Shown in pieces: positions 29,027 through 38,960 of a DNA stretch of 64,000 nucleotides. How positions within the stretch are numbered: position 1 is the first letter of the stretch; every line of letters starts with the position of its first letter. This DNA comes from G036327475 sp036327475 (GTDB taxonomy: Bacteria > Pseudomonadota > Gammaproteobacteria > Enterobacterales > Enterobacteriaceae): positions 620,001 to 684,000 of the forward strand of contig NZ_CP132913.1 in assembly GCF_036327475.1 (NCBI RefSeq). Direction: 5' to 3'. A program made the position numbers and the translations under genes. The notes under the pieces are model-generated. The model did not search any database, had not been told where the DNA came from, and was given only the letters and a program-made list of their open reading frames with translations.

Positions 29027-31645
29027 TTAAGCGTTGCCCAGCGTCTTGGTTATTTTCTCAAATAGATCCACCGAGAGATTCTCCAGCGTCTTGAGGTGTT
29101 CCAGCGCCGTCCGCATGAGGCGCTGACGCGGCGCATCATAGCGCTTGAGTCGAATCAAGGGATCAACCATCCGCGAAGCAACCTGAGGATTGCGGGTATT
29201 CAATTCGGTCAGAATTTCGACTAAAAAAGCGTAACCGCTACCGTCCGCCGCATGAAACGCCGCCGGATTATTGGCTGAGAACGCACCGATAAGCGCTCGA
29301 ACTCGATTGGGATTATTCAGGCTAAAGGCGCGATGAGTAAGCAGTGATTTGATATGATCCAGCACGTCCTCAGCCGGACTGGTCGCTTGCAGGTTAAACC
29401 ATTTGTCCATGACCAAACCGTCGTGGTGCCAGCGCTGGTCGAATTCCGACAGCAGCGTGGCCTGGCAGGGTAACTGCGCCGCCACCGCCGCCGCCATTGC
29501 GGCCAGCATGTCTGTCATGTTGTCGGCCTGATAGTATTGCTCGGTGGTAAGACGAACCGCACGATCACGATCGCCGAACGCCAGATAGTGCAGACAGCGG
29601 TTACGCAGCGCGCGCAGGCCGATATCACGATGCCTCGCCCGATACTCGCCATAGGAGCTGGCGCGGTAAACCGCTAACAGCTCACCACTGAGCTCGTTCG
29701 CCAGACAGCCGGTCAGCGCGTCATGCACGCTGTGAATCGCCAACGGATCTACGCTATCAAACAAGTCAGCCATTTCATTCTCACTCGGCAACGTCAGTAT
29801 TTGCGCCGCCACCGCCGGATTTAGCTCGAGATCAAGTAAAATACCGCGGAACGCATCAGCCACACGCAGCGGCAGCGTCAGCGGCTGCCCATCCTGATAG
29901 CGAGCCACGTTCAAACGGATATGGATAGACAGCAGACTTTGCGCAGCGTCCCAGCGTGAGAAATCGCTGGTGGCGAAACGCATCAAGGCAATCAGTTGCT
30001 GATCGCTATAGGGATAATCCAGCTTCACCGGCGCGGAGAATTCACGCAGCAGAGATGGGATGGGCAGCGACGGGACATGATCGAAAATAAACGTCTGGAC
30101 GCTTTCGGTCACGTTCAGCACTGAATTTACCGGCGCACCGGCGTGCTGCAGCGGGATGACCTGTCCGTGGTTATCGTACAGTTCGATATCCAGCGGAATG
30201 TGCAGCGACTGTTTTTCCTGCTGGTCCGGCGTCGGCGGCGTCATCTGCGTAACGTACAGAGTGTATTGCTCCAGCTCAGTATTATAATCGTCGCGCACCG
30301 TCACCAGAGGTGTACCCGACTGGCTGTACCAGCGGCGGAACAGTGTCAAATCGATATCGCCGGCCTCCTCCATCGCGACGACGAAATCTTCGCAGGTGGC
30401 GGCGCTGCCGTCGTGGCGGGAAATGTAACGGCGTATCCCGGCCTGGAATTTTTTCTCTCCTAGTAAGGTATGCAGCATACGGATTACTTCGGCGCCCTTC
30501 TCATACACCGTCATAGTGTAAAAGTTATTTATTTCAATTACTTTATCGGGGCGAATGGGGTGCGCCATCGGGCTGTCATCTTCAGCGAACTGTGCGCTGC
30601 GCATCACGCGTACATTATTAATGCGATTGACAGAGCGCGAACCGATATCCGAACTGAACTCCTGGTCGCGGAATACGGTTAGGCCCTCCTTCAGACTCAG
30701 CTGAAACCAGTCGCGGCAGGTAATGCGATTGCCGGTCCAATTGTGGAAATATTCATGGCCGATGACCCGTTCGATATTAAGATAATCCGCATCTGTGGCA
30801 GTTTGCGCCCTAGCCAGAACATATTTGGCGTTGAAGACGTTCAGCCCTTTGTTCTCCATGGCGCCCATATTGAAGAAATCGACCGCCACTACCATATAGA
30901 TATCCAGGTCGTATTCAAGACCGAAGCGGGTTTCGTCCCAGCGCATGGCGCGCTTTAATGACGCCATCGCCCAGTCGGCGCGATCCAGGTTGCCGCTATC
31001 GACAAACAGCTCCAGCGCGACCTCCCTGCCGGAGCGGGTGGTAAAGCTGTCGCGCAATACATCAAAATCCCCCGCCACGAGCGCAAAGAGGTAACACGGT
31101 TTTGGAAAAGGATCTTCCCAGGTGACCCAATGCCGGCCATCACCGTTATCCCCGTAATCAATACGGTTGCCGTTGGAGAGCAGGAACGGATAACGTTGCT
31201 TGTTCGCCAAAATGCGCGTGGTGAACCTGGCCAGAACATCCGGACGGTCCAGATAAAAGGTAATATGGCGGAAACCTTCCGCCTCACATTGGGTACAGAG
31301 CGTGGCGCCGGAAAGGTAAAGCCCTACCAGAGCGGTATTCTTGGCGGGATGGATCAGTGTTTTGATGGTCAAAGTAAAGGCAGCGGGCAACTGCTCAATG
31401 AGCAATCCTGTGGCGCTCAGGCGATAATGCGTCCACTCCTGATCGCCCACTCGCAAACTCAGTAGGCGTAAATTTTCGCCGTTGAGCAGCAAGGGCGCGC
31501 CGGCCAAGCCCTGACGCACGACAGTGCTGGTTGCCGTAACGGTGGTATCTTCGGCCTCGAGATCAAAATCCAGGTGGATATGAGTAATCGTATAATCCGG
31601 CGCACGATAATCATGGCGGTACTTGGTTTGCGGCTGTTGCATCAT
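29027..31645 (-). CDS. pepN: Aminopeptidase N
   Basis: PepN is the major broad-specificity cytosolic M1 zinc aminopeptidase, finishing peptide degradation. The 872 residues match the E. coli length. Key motifs are intact: exopeptidase GAMEN in FFNMGAMENKGLNVFNAKY near 262-280, and zinc site HEXXH in VIGHEYFHNWTGNRITCRDW near 297, with the downstream EGLTVFRDQEF glutamate. The N-terminus (MQQPQTKYRHDYRAPDY) is conserved; either of two adjacent ATGs could start it. It is divergent from pncB. Confidence 0.97.
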   Translation of the reverse strand: MMQQPQTKYRHDYRAPDYTITHIHLDFDLEAEDTTVTATSTVVRQGLAGAPLLLNGENLRLLSLRVGDQEWTHYRLSATGLLIEQLPAAFTLTIKTLIHPAKNTALVGLYLSGATLCTQCEAEGFRHITFYLDRPDVLARFTTRILANKQRYPFLLSNGNRIDYGDNGDGRHWVTWEDPFPKPCYLFALVAGDFDVLRDSFTTRSGREVALELFVDSGNLDRADWAMASLKRAMRWDETRFGLEYDLDIYMVVAVDFFNMGAMENKGLNVFNAKYVLARAQTATDADYLNIERVIGHEYFHNWTGNRITCRDWFQLSLKEGLTVFRDQEFSSDIGSRSVNRINNVRVMRSAQFAEDDSPMAHPIRPDKVIEINNFYTMTVYEKGAEVIRMLHTLLGEKKFQAGIRRYISRHDGSAATCEDFVVAMEEAGDIDLTLFRRWYSQSGTPLVTVRDDYNTELEQYTLYVTQMTPPTPDQQEKQSLHIPLDIELYDNHGQVIPLQHAGAPVNSVLNVTESVQTFIFDHVPSLPIPSLLREFSAPVKLDYPYSDQQLIALMRFATSDFSRWDAAQSLLSIHIRLNVARYQDGQPLTLPLRVADAFRGILLDLELNPAVAAQILTLPSENEMADLFDSVDPLAIHSVHDALTGCLANELSGELLAVYRASSYGEYRARHRDIGLRALRNRCLHYLAFGDRDRAVRLTTEQYYQADNMTDMLAAMAAAVAAQLPCQATLLSEFDQRWHHDGLVMDKWFNLQATSPAEDVLDHIKSLLTHRAFSLNNPNRVRALIGAFSANNPAAFHAADGSGYAFLVEILTELNTRNPQVASRMVDPLIRLKRYDAPRQRLMRTALEHLKTLENLSVDLFEKITKTLGNA

Positions 31646-31948
31646 AGTTAACCTTTAGGTATCAGTGTTGATTTTTGCCATCAAGTCTATTTCTGTTAGC
31701 GGCAGGTTGCCATTGTAAAGCTCGACAAGCGCGTTAAAATGCAGCGTTCGCGGAAAAAACAGTACGGGTTTGCGGTCAAACTAGCCAAATAACCGGACGA
31801 CTAACCCGCAGAATAGCACGTTGGGTCCCGACGTTATCACGCCAATTGTGCTCTGATGTGACTACACTTGTAGGATAACACGGCTTTCATGGCCGTTACC
31901 CCTTATCCGACTGAGATGAGATGTCGTAAAAGGATGTTTGAACGCACC
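31646..31948. other. Divergent pepN-pncB promoter region
   Basis: No gene is recognised in these 303 bases. They must contain promoters for both flanking genes. A -10-like and -35-like pair could not be chosen with confidence. Confidence 0.4.
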
Positions 31949-33157
31949 ATGAATGTTGCTACCGTTCCGATTTTAACGTCGATACTCGACACTGATGCCT
32001 ATAAATTCCATATGCAACAAGCCGTTTTTCATCGCTATTACAATGTGACGGTGAGCGCGGAGTTCCGCTGCCGCGAGGACGATCTGCTTGGGGAATACGC
32101 CGCCAACATCAATACCCAGATTGAGATGATGCATAGTCTAAAATTGAACCAGGAGGAGTTTGCCTACCTGCGCGAATTGCCGTTTTTTCAAAGCGACTAT
32201 CTCAACTGGCTGCGCCAATTCCGCTTTGACCCGAGCCAGGTGCACGTACGCAATCATCACGGCAAACTCGATATTCGCATTACCGGCCCCTGGCGCGACG
32301 TCATTTTATGGGAAGTGCCACTGCTGGCGATAATAAGTGAGGTGGTGCACCGCCACCGCTCGCCGCACATTGCTCCAGCTGCTGCGGTGGCGCAATTGCA
32401 GCAGAAGTTGCGCCATTTTCGTCAGATCAGCGCAGATGTCGACCTATCCCGCTTTAGGCTAGTGGACTTCGGCACTCGCCGGCGCTTCTCGCGCCAGGTC
32501 CAGTTTAATGTGGTTGCCGAACTAAAGCGAACGTTTCCCTACCTTATCGGCACCAGCAATTACCAACTGGCGCGAGCATGCGACCTGCCGCCGGTTGGCA
32601 CCCAGGCGCATGAATGGTTTCAGGCACATCAACAGATAAGCCCCGATCTGGCCAACAGCCAGCGTGCCGCTCTCCAGGCCTGGCTAGATGAATACCACGA
32701 TCAGCTGGGGATTGCGCTCACCGACTGTATCACCATGGATGCCTTTTTACGGGACTTCGGGCCGGCGTTTGCCCATACCTATCAGGGTCTGCGGCACGAC
32801 TCTGGCGACCCGGTAGAATGGGGCGAGAAGGCCATTGCGCATTATGAACGGCTGGGTATCGATCCGCTCGGCAAAACGCTGGTGTTTTCCGATAGCCTAG
32901 ATTTTGACAAAGCGCTGATGCTATACCGCTATTTCTGGCAGCGCATCAATCTCGTTTTTGGCATCGGTACCCGGCTGAGCTGCGATATCCCCGCCGTAAA
33001 GCCACTGAATATTGTTATCAAACTGGTGGAGTGCAACGGTAAACCGGTCGCGAAGCTTTCGGACAGCCCCGGGAAAACGATCTGTCACGATAAAGCCTTT
33101 GTTCGCGCCCTGCGTCAAGCGTTCGACGTGCCGCTAGTGGTTAAAAAGGCCAGTTGA
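31949..33157 (+). CDS. pncB: Nicotinate phosphoribosyltransferase
   Basis: PncB converts nicotinate and PRPP to nicotinate mononucleotide in the Preiss-Handler NAD salvage route. From this start the product has 402 residues, and its first twelve align without gap to E. coli PncB up to the conserved LDTDAYKFHMQQAVF. Other conserved blocks: LVDFGTRRRFSRQVQ, GTSNYQLAR, GLRHDSGDPVEWGEKAIAHY and FGIGTRLSCD. Three in-frame ATGs lie upstream and one follows AAAAGG closely, so the start is not certain. It is 236 bases upstream of asnS. Confidence 0.93.
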   Translation: MNVATVPILTSILDTDAYKFHMQQAVFHRYYNVTVSAEFRCREDDLLGEYAANINTQIEMMHSLKLNQEEFAYLRELPFFQSDYLNWLRQFRFDPSQVHVRNHHGKLDIRITGPWRDVILWEVPLLAIISEVVHRHRSPHIAPAAAVAQLQQKLRHFRQISADVDLSRFRLVDFGTRRRFSRQVQFNVVAELKRTFPYLIGTSNYQLARACDLPPVGTQAHEWFQAHQQISPDLANSQRAALQAWLDEYHDQLGIALTDCITMDAFLRDFGPAFAHTYQGLRHDSGDPVEWGEKAIAHYERLGIDPLGKTLVFSDSLDFDKALMLYRYFWQRINLVFGIGTRLSCDIPAVKPLNIVIKLVECNGKPVAKLSDSPGKTICHDKAFVRALRQAFDVPLVVKKAS

Positions 33158-33393
33158 ATCTTTTAAGCCGCGTCAGGCATTTTCCGCTCACGTCCGATTG
33201 ATATGAGCGCGTCGGCGGAGACGGCACGGCGGCGCGTTTATCGCCTCTTTCCACCCACATTGCCCGCCCTAAACCACATCATCACCAGAAATATACGATT
33301 TCCTCTTGTGGTCTTGCCGCCGCCAAGTAACATACTATGGTCCGTTAACGGACTTACAGCTTTTCCTATTTTAACTGAATAAGAGAGTATTTT

Positions 33394-34793
33394 ATGAGCG
33401 TAGTGTCTGTAGTCGATGTACTGCAAGGGCGCATGCCGGCTGATAGTGAAGTCACTGTACAGGGTTGGGTGCGTACTCGCCGAGATTCCAAAACCGGAAT
33501 CTCCTTTCTTGCCGTCTATGACGGTTCCTGCTTCGATCCTTTACAGGCCGTCATTAATAATACTCTGTCAAATTATCAGAATGACATTTTACGCCTGACC
33601 ACCGGCTGCTCGGTATCAGTTACCGGCCGGGTAGTGGAATCCTTAGGGGGCGGTCAGTGTTACGAAATACAGGTCCAGGCCGTTGAAGTGCTCGGCTGGG
33701 TCGACGATCCGGATACTTATCCCATGGCCGCCAAGCGCCATAGCGTGGAGTATCTGCGCGAAGTGGCCCATCTTCGCCCGCGGACCAACCTGATTGGCGC
33801 GGTAGCGCGAGTCCGCCACACCCTGGCGCAGGCCATTCACCGTTTTATGAACGAGCAGTTTTTTTTTGGGTGTCGACGCCGTTGATTACCGCCTCCGATA
33901 CAGAAGGCGCCGGCGCAATGTTCCGCGTTTCCACCCTTGATCTGGAAAATATACCGCGCACTGCCGATGGTAAAATCAATTACGATGAAGACTTCTTTGG
34001 CAAAGAGGCTTTTTTAACTGTTTCCGGCCAGTTAAACGGTGAAAGTTACGCCTGTGCCCTGTCAAAAGTCTACACATTCGGTCCTACGTTCCGGGCTGAA
34101 AATTCCAATACCAGCCGCCATCTCGCCGAATTCTGGATGGTTGAACCAGAAGTAGCCTTCGCCACCCTGGGGGATGCCGCTGATCTTGCGGAAGCAATGC
34201 TCAAGTATGTCTTTCAGGCGGTATTGACCGAGCGCGCCGATGATATGCAATTCTTCACCGAGCGAGTCGACAAGGAAGCAATAAACCGTCTGAAACACTT
34301 TATTAGTGCAGATTTCGCACAGGTGGACTACACCGAGGCGGTCACCATTTTGCAAAACTGTAGCCAGACATTTGAAAGGCCAGTTTCCTGGGGAATTGAC
34401 TTATCTTCAGAACATGAACGCTATTTGGCGGAAAAACATTTCAAAGCGCCTGTGGTGGTGAGGAATTATCCAAAGGATATCAAAGCGTTTTATATGCGTA
34501 TAAATGATGATGGCAAAACTGTTGCCTCTATGGATGTGCTAGCCCCGGGCATCGGCGAAATCATTGGCGGATCCCAGCGCGAAGAGCGTTTGGACAGGCT
34601 GGATGCGCGTTTGGAAGAAATGGGCCTCAATAAAGAGGATTACTGGTGGTATCGTGATTTGCGCCGCTATGGGACCGTTCCGCATGCAGGTTTTGGGTTA
34701 GGTTTCGAGAGATTAATAGTTTATGTTACAGGAATGAAAAATATTCGTGATGTAATACCCTTCCCGCGAAGTCCACGCAATGCCAATTTCTAA
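33394..34793 (+). CDS. asnS: Asparaginyl-tRNA synthetase, frameshifted at a T9 run
   Basis: AsnRS charges tRNA-Asn; it is a class II synthetase with an N-terminal OB domain. The first frame (33394-33885) covers residues 1-155 (DVLQGRMPADSEVTVQGWV to IHRFMNEQ) and runs off at a row of nine T (33859-33867) into a stop. The second frame, from 33870, resumes exactly with VSTPLITASDTEGAG and runs to the normal C-terminus RNANF. One extra T or U would give Q-F-F-F-W-V and a 466-residue protein. All class II motifs, including RHLAEFWMVEPE and GLGFERL, are intact. Enterobacteria have no other way to make Asn-tRNA, so rescue by slippage, or a sequencing error, is likelier than loss. Confidence 0.9.
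33859..33867 (+). other. Nine-T slippery run within asnS
   Basis: GAGCAG is followed by nine T and then GGGTGTCGACG. Nine leaves the frame shifted; ten would restore it. Runs of nine or more A or T are known to make bacterial RNA polymerase slip and yield mixed transcripts. Confidence 0.85.
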
Positions 34794-34834
34794 ATTTCGG
34801 CATTTAATATAAGAAAATATATCTATACGTCACC

Positions 34835-34864
34835 AAGGCCAGCATTTCTGGCCTTTTCTTTTTT
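34835..34864 (+). terminator. Rho-independent terminator of asnS
   Basis: AAGGCCAG-CATTT-CTGGCCTT stem followed by TTCTTTTTT, about 40 bases after the asnS stop. Confidence 0.9.
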
Positions 34865-34918
34865 AAAATTAGAAATATCTCACAAAGTCCTCTAAAAATT
34901 ATATTTATACATATATTC

Positions 34919-34938
34919 TTTACTTATGAAACATTATT
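34919..34938 (+). promoter_or_regulatory. Candidate OmpR-binding element upstream of the porin
   Basis: TTTACTTATGAAACATTATT resembles the high-affinity ompF OmpR element of E. coli (TTTACTTTTGGTTACATATT) if a one-base gap is allowed. It lies about 160 bases before the porin start, an apt distance. This is a by-eye match. Confidence 0.35.
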
Positions 34939-35094
34939 ACGACATTTGTATCATTTTCGAGGTGGATTAACGACTCCGTGAATGGAACACTGCGTGCAGA
35001 CACAGGAAGACACCAAGCTCTCAATGATGTTTCGTAAGAAATTATTATAGTGGCAGTGGAAGGTGTCCGAATAACACTAATGAGGGTAGTAATA

Positions 35095-36189
35095 ATGATG
35101 AAGCGAAATCTTCTTACAGTGGTAATTCCGGCCTTATTGATTGCCGATGCCGCTAACGCGGCTGAAGTGTATAACAAAGATGGTAATAAATTAGACATCT
35201 ACGGTAAAGCTGTCGGCCTGTACTACTTCTCCCACAGCGACAACAGCTACGGCGGCGACCAGGCTTACGCCCGTCTCGGCTTCCAAGGTGAAACTCGGAT
35301 TACCGACAAACTGACCGGTTTCGGCCAGTGGGAATACAACTTCCAGGGTAATAATTCCGAAAGCAGTGTCGACCCTCAGAACAAAACCGGTCTGGCGTTC
35401 GCCGGTCTGAAATTTGGCGATGCCGGTTCATTCGACTATGGCCGTAACTACAGTGTTGTGTATGACGCTATCGGCTGGACCGGCATTCTGCCAGAATTTG
35501 GCGATGACTCCGGCTACAGCGACAGCTTCATGGTGGGTCGTACCACCGGTGTTGTAACTTACCGCAACACTAACCTCTTCGGGCTGATTGATCGCTGGGA
35601 TTTCGCTGTACAGTACCAAGGCAAGAACGATCGTGATGAAATCCGTCGCGCCAACGGCGACGGCTGGGGCGCATCTACCAGCTACACCTCCCCCATCGGT
35701 GTGGCTATCGTCGGTGCTTATGCTTCTTCTGACCGTACCGATGCTCAGCAAAGCGCTTATTATGCTAACGGCAGCGAAAAAGCTCGGCGGTGGGCGGCCG
35801 GTCTGAAATATGATGCCAACAACGTTTACCTGGCCGCTATGTGCGGTGAAACCCGTAACGTGACTTACATCTCCAACGCCAATCTGCAGATTGATGGCGC
35901 TGACGCGACCGGTTTTGCCAACAAAACCCAGCTGATTGAATTGGTTGCTCAATATCAGTTTGACTTCGGTCTGCGTCCGTCGGTCGCTTACGTGCAGTCG
36001 AAAGGTAAAGATATCGAAGGCATTGGCGATGTTGACCTGATCAAATACTTTAAAGTAGGCGCAACTTACTACTTCAACAAAAACATGTCCACCTATGTTG
36101 ACTATATCATCAACCAGATTGATGACGACAACCAGCTGGGCATCGGCAGCGGAGACGCCGTTGCTCTGGGTCTGATCTACCAGTTCTGA
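35095..36189 (+). CDS. ompF: OmpF-like general porin
   Basis: A trimeric 16-stranded outer membrane porin for small hydrophilic solutes. The precursor (364 residues from the first of two adjacent ATGs) has a signal peptide ending ADAANA before AEVYNKDGNKLDIYGKAVGL. Porin hallmarks are kept: RLGFQGETRITDKLTGFGQW, loop L3 region GSFDYGRNYSVVYDA-LPEFGDD, RPSVAYVQSKGKDIEG and terminal phenylalanine in GLIYQF. GAGGG lies upstream. One oddity is a cysteine near 35842 (YLAAMCGETRN, where E. coli has ANYGETRN); OmpF-type porins normally lack cysteine. Gene order pncB-asnS-ompF is ancestral. Confidence 0.94.
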   Translation: MMKRNLLTVVIPALLIADAANAAEVYNKDGNKLDIYGKAVGLYYFSHSDNSYGGDQAYARLGFQGETRITDKLTGFGQWEYNFQGNNSESSVDPQNKTGLAFAGLKFGDAGSFDYGRNYSVVYDAIGWTGILPEFGDDSGYSDSFMVGRTTGVVTYRNTNLFGLIDRWDFAVQYQGKNDRDEIRRANGDGWGASTSYTSPIGVAIVGAYASSDRTDAQQSAYYANGSEKARRWAAGLKYDANNVYLAAMCGETRNVTYISNANLQIDGADATGFANKTQLIELVAQYQFDFGLRPSVAYVQSKGKDIEGIGDVDLIKYFKVGATYYFNKNMSTYVDYIINQIDDDNQLGIGSGDAVALGLIYQF

Positions 36190-36226
36190 TTTTCTTTCGT
36201 CTCTCTACAGCTAAAATCAGAATAGC

Positions 36227-36258
36227 GAAGGTAGGGTTTATACTCTACCTTCTTTTTT
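36227..36258 (+). terminator. Rho-independent terminator of the porin gene
   Basis: GAAGGTAG and CTACCTTC form a stem around a ten-base loop, followed by TTTTTT, 38 bases after the stop. Confidence 0.9.
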
Positions 36259-36289
36259 GTACCATTAAAAATATGTGGTAAGCGGGTTG

Positions 36290-36900
36290 GCAAAGAGGTC
36301 TTTTCGCTGACGTTTGGACACACCTCTGAATCAATCCCGGGCGCACTGGCGCACCCCATTCTCGGCCTGCTGGATATCTTGCGCGCCGATGATCGCCCGA
36401 ATAAAACCAATCTTGGTACGTTTACAAAGATCAGGTAATACACAGGTGCTGGCCAGTGTAAAAAGCAGAGTCGCTATTTCTAGAAAATAAGACCAGCAAA
36501 ATACCTTGGTATTGACGGCATCGCCGCCTTCGTCGTAGGCACGCCACTCCTTCTGTTCGGCGCTAATAAGCGACATCATCACCATCGCACTCCCCAGCGG
36601 CACCGGTACCATACGCTCAACTTTACACCAATGTTTACCATTTTGGTCGACGACGTGCTACATGCCATGTGAGAGCAGGAGTTGAGCGGTCTGCGCAAGC
36701 GCATGCGCCAACTGTTCGTCAACGCCCTTCTTGACAAAGGTGTTCGGCAGAACTTCAGTGGTTTTGTCAACCGGCAAACGGCATGTTCTCCTTTAGCGGC
36801 CCGCCCAGGAAGAGGTACTAAAGCTGCGTTTGACATTTGGAATTCGGGCCGCATCGACGTGGTCGGAATAACGCCAATCGCCGGTTGAGCTGTCTGAAGC
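36290..36900 (+). pseudogene. aspC: Broken aspartate aminotransferase
   Basis: AspC exchanges amino groups between aspartate and glutamate. Pieces in order: APGALAHPILGLLDILRADD-type start (HPILGLLDILRADDRPNKTN), then YLGIDGIAAF, and near the end LSGLRKRMRQLFVNALLDKG, FSGFVNRQT and SGRIDVVGITPIAG. The centre with the PLP lysine is deleted. It lies between ompF and ycbL as in E. coli. Confidence 0.85.
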
Positions 36901-36994
36901 GACCGCCGGCGATGCGTCATTGGTTGGTGAAACGGTGACACTGTTATAGCGGTTGGCGTAACGGCAACAACCGCTATGAAGCACTAACCGACGG

Positions 36995-37624
36995 CTACTG
37001 CAGAAAAGGATTTGTGCGACGCTCGTGCCCCAGCGTCGACATGGGGCCATGGCCAGGCAGAAAGGCAATGTCATCTGCCAACAACATGAGCTGATGATGG
37101 ATCGAACGCATCAGCGTCGCACTATCGCCACCCGGTAGGTCGGTACGACCGATGCCGCCATTAAACAGCACATCCCCCATCAAAATGAACTTCGCCACTT
37201 TATTCCAAAACACCACGTGCCCCGGTGAATGACCGGGGCAATGCAGTACGCTAAACGACAATGTCCCGACGCTCACCGTAGCGCCATCAGCCAGCCAGCG
37301 ATGGGGCGCCAAGGGTGCAATGCTTTCCACGCCAAACATTTGGCACTGCTCCGGCAAATTCATCAGCAGCGATTCATCATCACGATGAGGACCGACGAGG
37401 GGCACGCGATAGAACGCCGCGAGCTCGCTGGCGGCACCGACATGGTCTAAATGACCGTGTGTCAGCCATATTTCTTTTACCGTTACGCCCAGCGCCGCGA
37501 CTTCTTGACGCAACCGCCGCGCTTCGCCACCAGGATCTACCAGCGCCGCTTCACCGGTCTGTTCGCACCAAATCAAAGAACAATTCTGACTGAATGCCGT
37601 TACCGGCATGATGTAATATTTCAT
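36995..37624 (-). CDS. ycbL: YcbL, metallo-beta-lactamase-fold hydrolase (glyoxalase II type)
   Basis: YcbL is a small type II glyoxalase-like hydrolase that binds two metal ions. The 209 residues (E. coli 215) contain THGHLDHVGAASEL near 55-68, HCPGHSPGHVVFW near 127, MGDVLFNGGIGRTD near 150 and FLPGHGPMSTLG near 192, giving all the expected histidines and aspartates. The C-terminus stops after NPFLQ, six residues short of E. coli. It is the only intact gene between the porin and elyC. Confidence 0.92.
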   Translation of the reverse strand: MKYYIMPVTAFSQNCSLIWCEQTGEAALVDPGGEARRLRQEVAALGVTVKEIWLTHGHLDHVGAASELAAFYRVPLVGPHRDDESLLMNLPEQCQMFGVESIAPLAPHRWLADGATVSVGTLSFSVLHCPGHSPGHVVFWNKVAKFILMGDVLFNGGIGRTDLPGGDSATLMRSIHHQLMLLADDIAFLPGHGPMSTLGHERRTNPFLQ

Positions 37625-37689
37625 ACTGTATCCTGTCTGACTTTTGCACCCGATTATATGGCAAAACGGCGCTGGTGTTGACAGGAATT

Positions 37690-38035
37690 ACGGCGTGTTA
37701 CCAGATGCGGAGCCGCTCGGTATCGATATGGAAGAAATTACTGCGCGGATAGCATTCCACGCCGCCTATACGCAGCTTAAGTGCCGGTTTATGGATCATG
37801 CTGAGCAGACGTGTCTTCAATATGGAAATCTATGGCTTTGTCCAGCGTATGATAACTGTGCTTCTCCACGCCCTCGCTCTTTCCCGCACCGAATTACTGG
37901 TCTATACCGTTCTTAACCGGAAACAAGTTCCACCGTCTTGCTGGTCTGCAGCACCGTTTGCAGACGATAAAGATAATCAAAAGCTGCGAATCTGATTTAA
38001 TCGGCTAAGCTCTCTTTAATTATAGCCTTACCATT
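37690..38035 (-). pseudogene. ycbK: Broken YcbK (DUF882 peptidoglycan-hydrolase-like)
   Basis: YcbK is a Tat-exported M15-like protein. The tail reads LRIGGVECYPRSNFFHIDTE against MRAGGVGYYPRSNFVHIDTG. In another frame upstream: FDYLYRLQTVLQTSKTVELV, a stop, then KHSYHTLDKAIDFHIEDTSA. The Tat signal half is not recognisable. Confidence 0.85.
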
Positions 38036-38960
38036 GAAAATTCCGTTTTAAAGGTTTCACCCATATGCAAATTAGCAGACGCAAACGCTGAATATTCAAC
38101 GCCAGCAGCGTCTTCTGATCTGCTGAGGAAATGTTAAGCCAGTTCGCGTCTGGCGGCCGATCACACTATCAGTGCCCAACCCCGTCAATTTTAGAAACAT
38201 TTCACCGCCGTCATCAGATCGGGCGAATACATCTTGTCCCGCGCATCTACCGTGGCGACCACCGTTGGATTATCTGGGGCGCAGGCATAGCGCTGCCGGT
38301 CAACTGCTGTCAGTGGTTAGCGAGAATGGTTTTCAACGCTGGACGCATTTTAGCATATTGCGGATGTTAAAGGCATCCCAGCCTGCCGTCGTTCAAAGCA
38401 TTTTGCCAGCGATCAGCGATCAATCAACGCGCGAGGCGGCAGCGCCAGAGTATAGGGTGCATGCCGTAAGGCCATTTTTCCGTTGGCGTCGACGTCGTTG
38501 GTGAATCGCAGGTAGCCCAGCAGAGCATCAGACAAGATTTTATCTCGCACTAGACTGTATAATGCGCGGATCCGAATGCACGGATCCGTGAGCCACTGCG
38601 CCCAGGTGGTGAATATTGCGGCTGGACGCCCGGCAGCGCTAATTCCGCCAGTTGCTGCTGAAATGCCGTACCGCGGCCCGGTCCTGCCACATCGGTGCAT
38701 CCTAGCGCGCGGCCTGTGCGTCGCGACGTTCAATGACCATCTCGCTGTTGGCGCTGCACTGAAACAGAGGTTTATTGATAAAACAGAAAAGTTCTCTGGC
38801 ACAGCACGAAGCATTTCCGACAGCGTTCAAGTGCTCCGATGCATGCTCGAGTGGGTTAACCTTGCAGAGTCATCTGCTCGGGATCATGTCGTTTATCAAG
38901 CTATCAACGTCGTCTTAAGCAGGAGTCAGAGTCATGCTATTGCTGCAGGCGGCTGCATGA
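38036..38960 (-). pseudogene. ldtD: Broken L,D-transpeptidase LdtD, catalytic domain absent
   Basis: LdtD makes 3-3 peptidoglycan crosslinks. Readable pieces: APMWQDRAAVRHFSSNW, WAQWLTDP, DKILSDALLGYLRFTNDVDA and YTLALPPRALIDR, then at the left end DANWLNISSADQKTLLALNI followed by QRLRLL. The protein should continue with the YkuD catalytic domain (SSGCVRV), but ycbK debris follows directly. Placement after mukB is ancestral. Confidence 0.85.

Noticed and set aside
33870..34793. Second half of asnS as an independent gene with a GTG start
   Set aside because: The frame begins within the catalytic domain and continues the first frame exactly; no ribosome binding site fits GTG at 33870.
35428..35952. 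174-codon minus-strand frame
   Set aside because: Antisense to the porin; repetitive valine/glycine-rich product without family resemblance.
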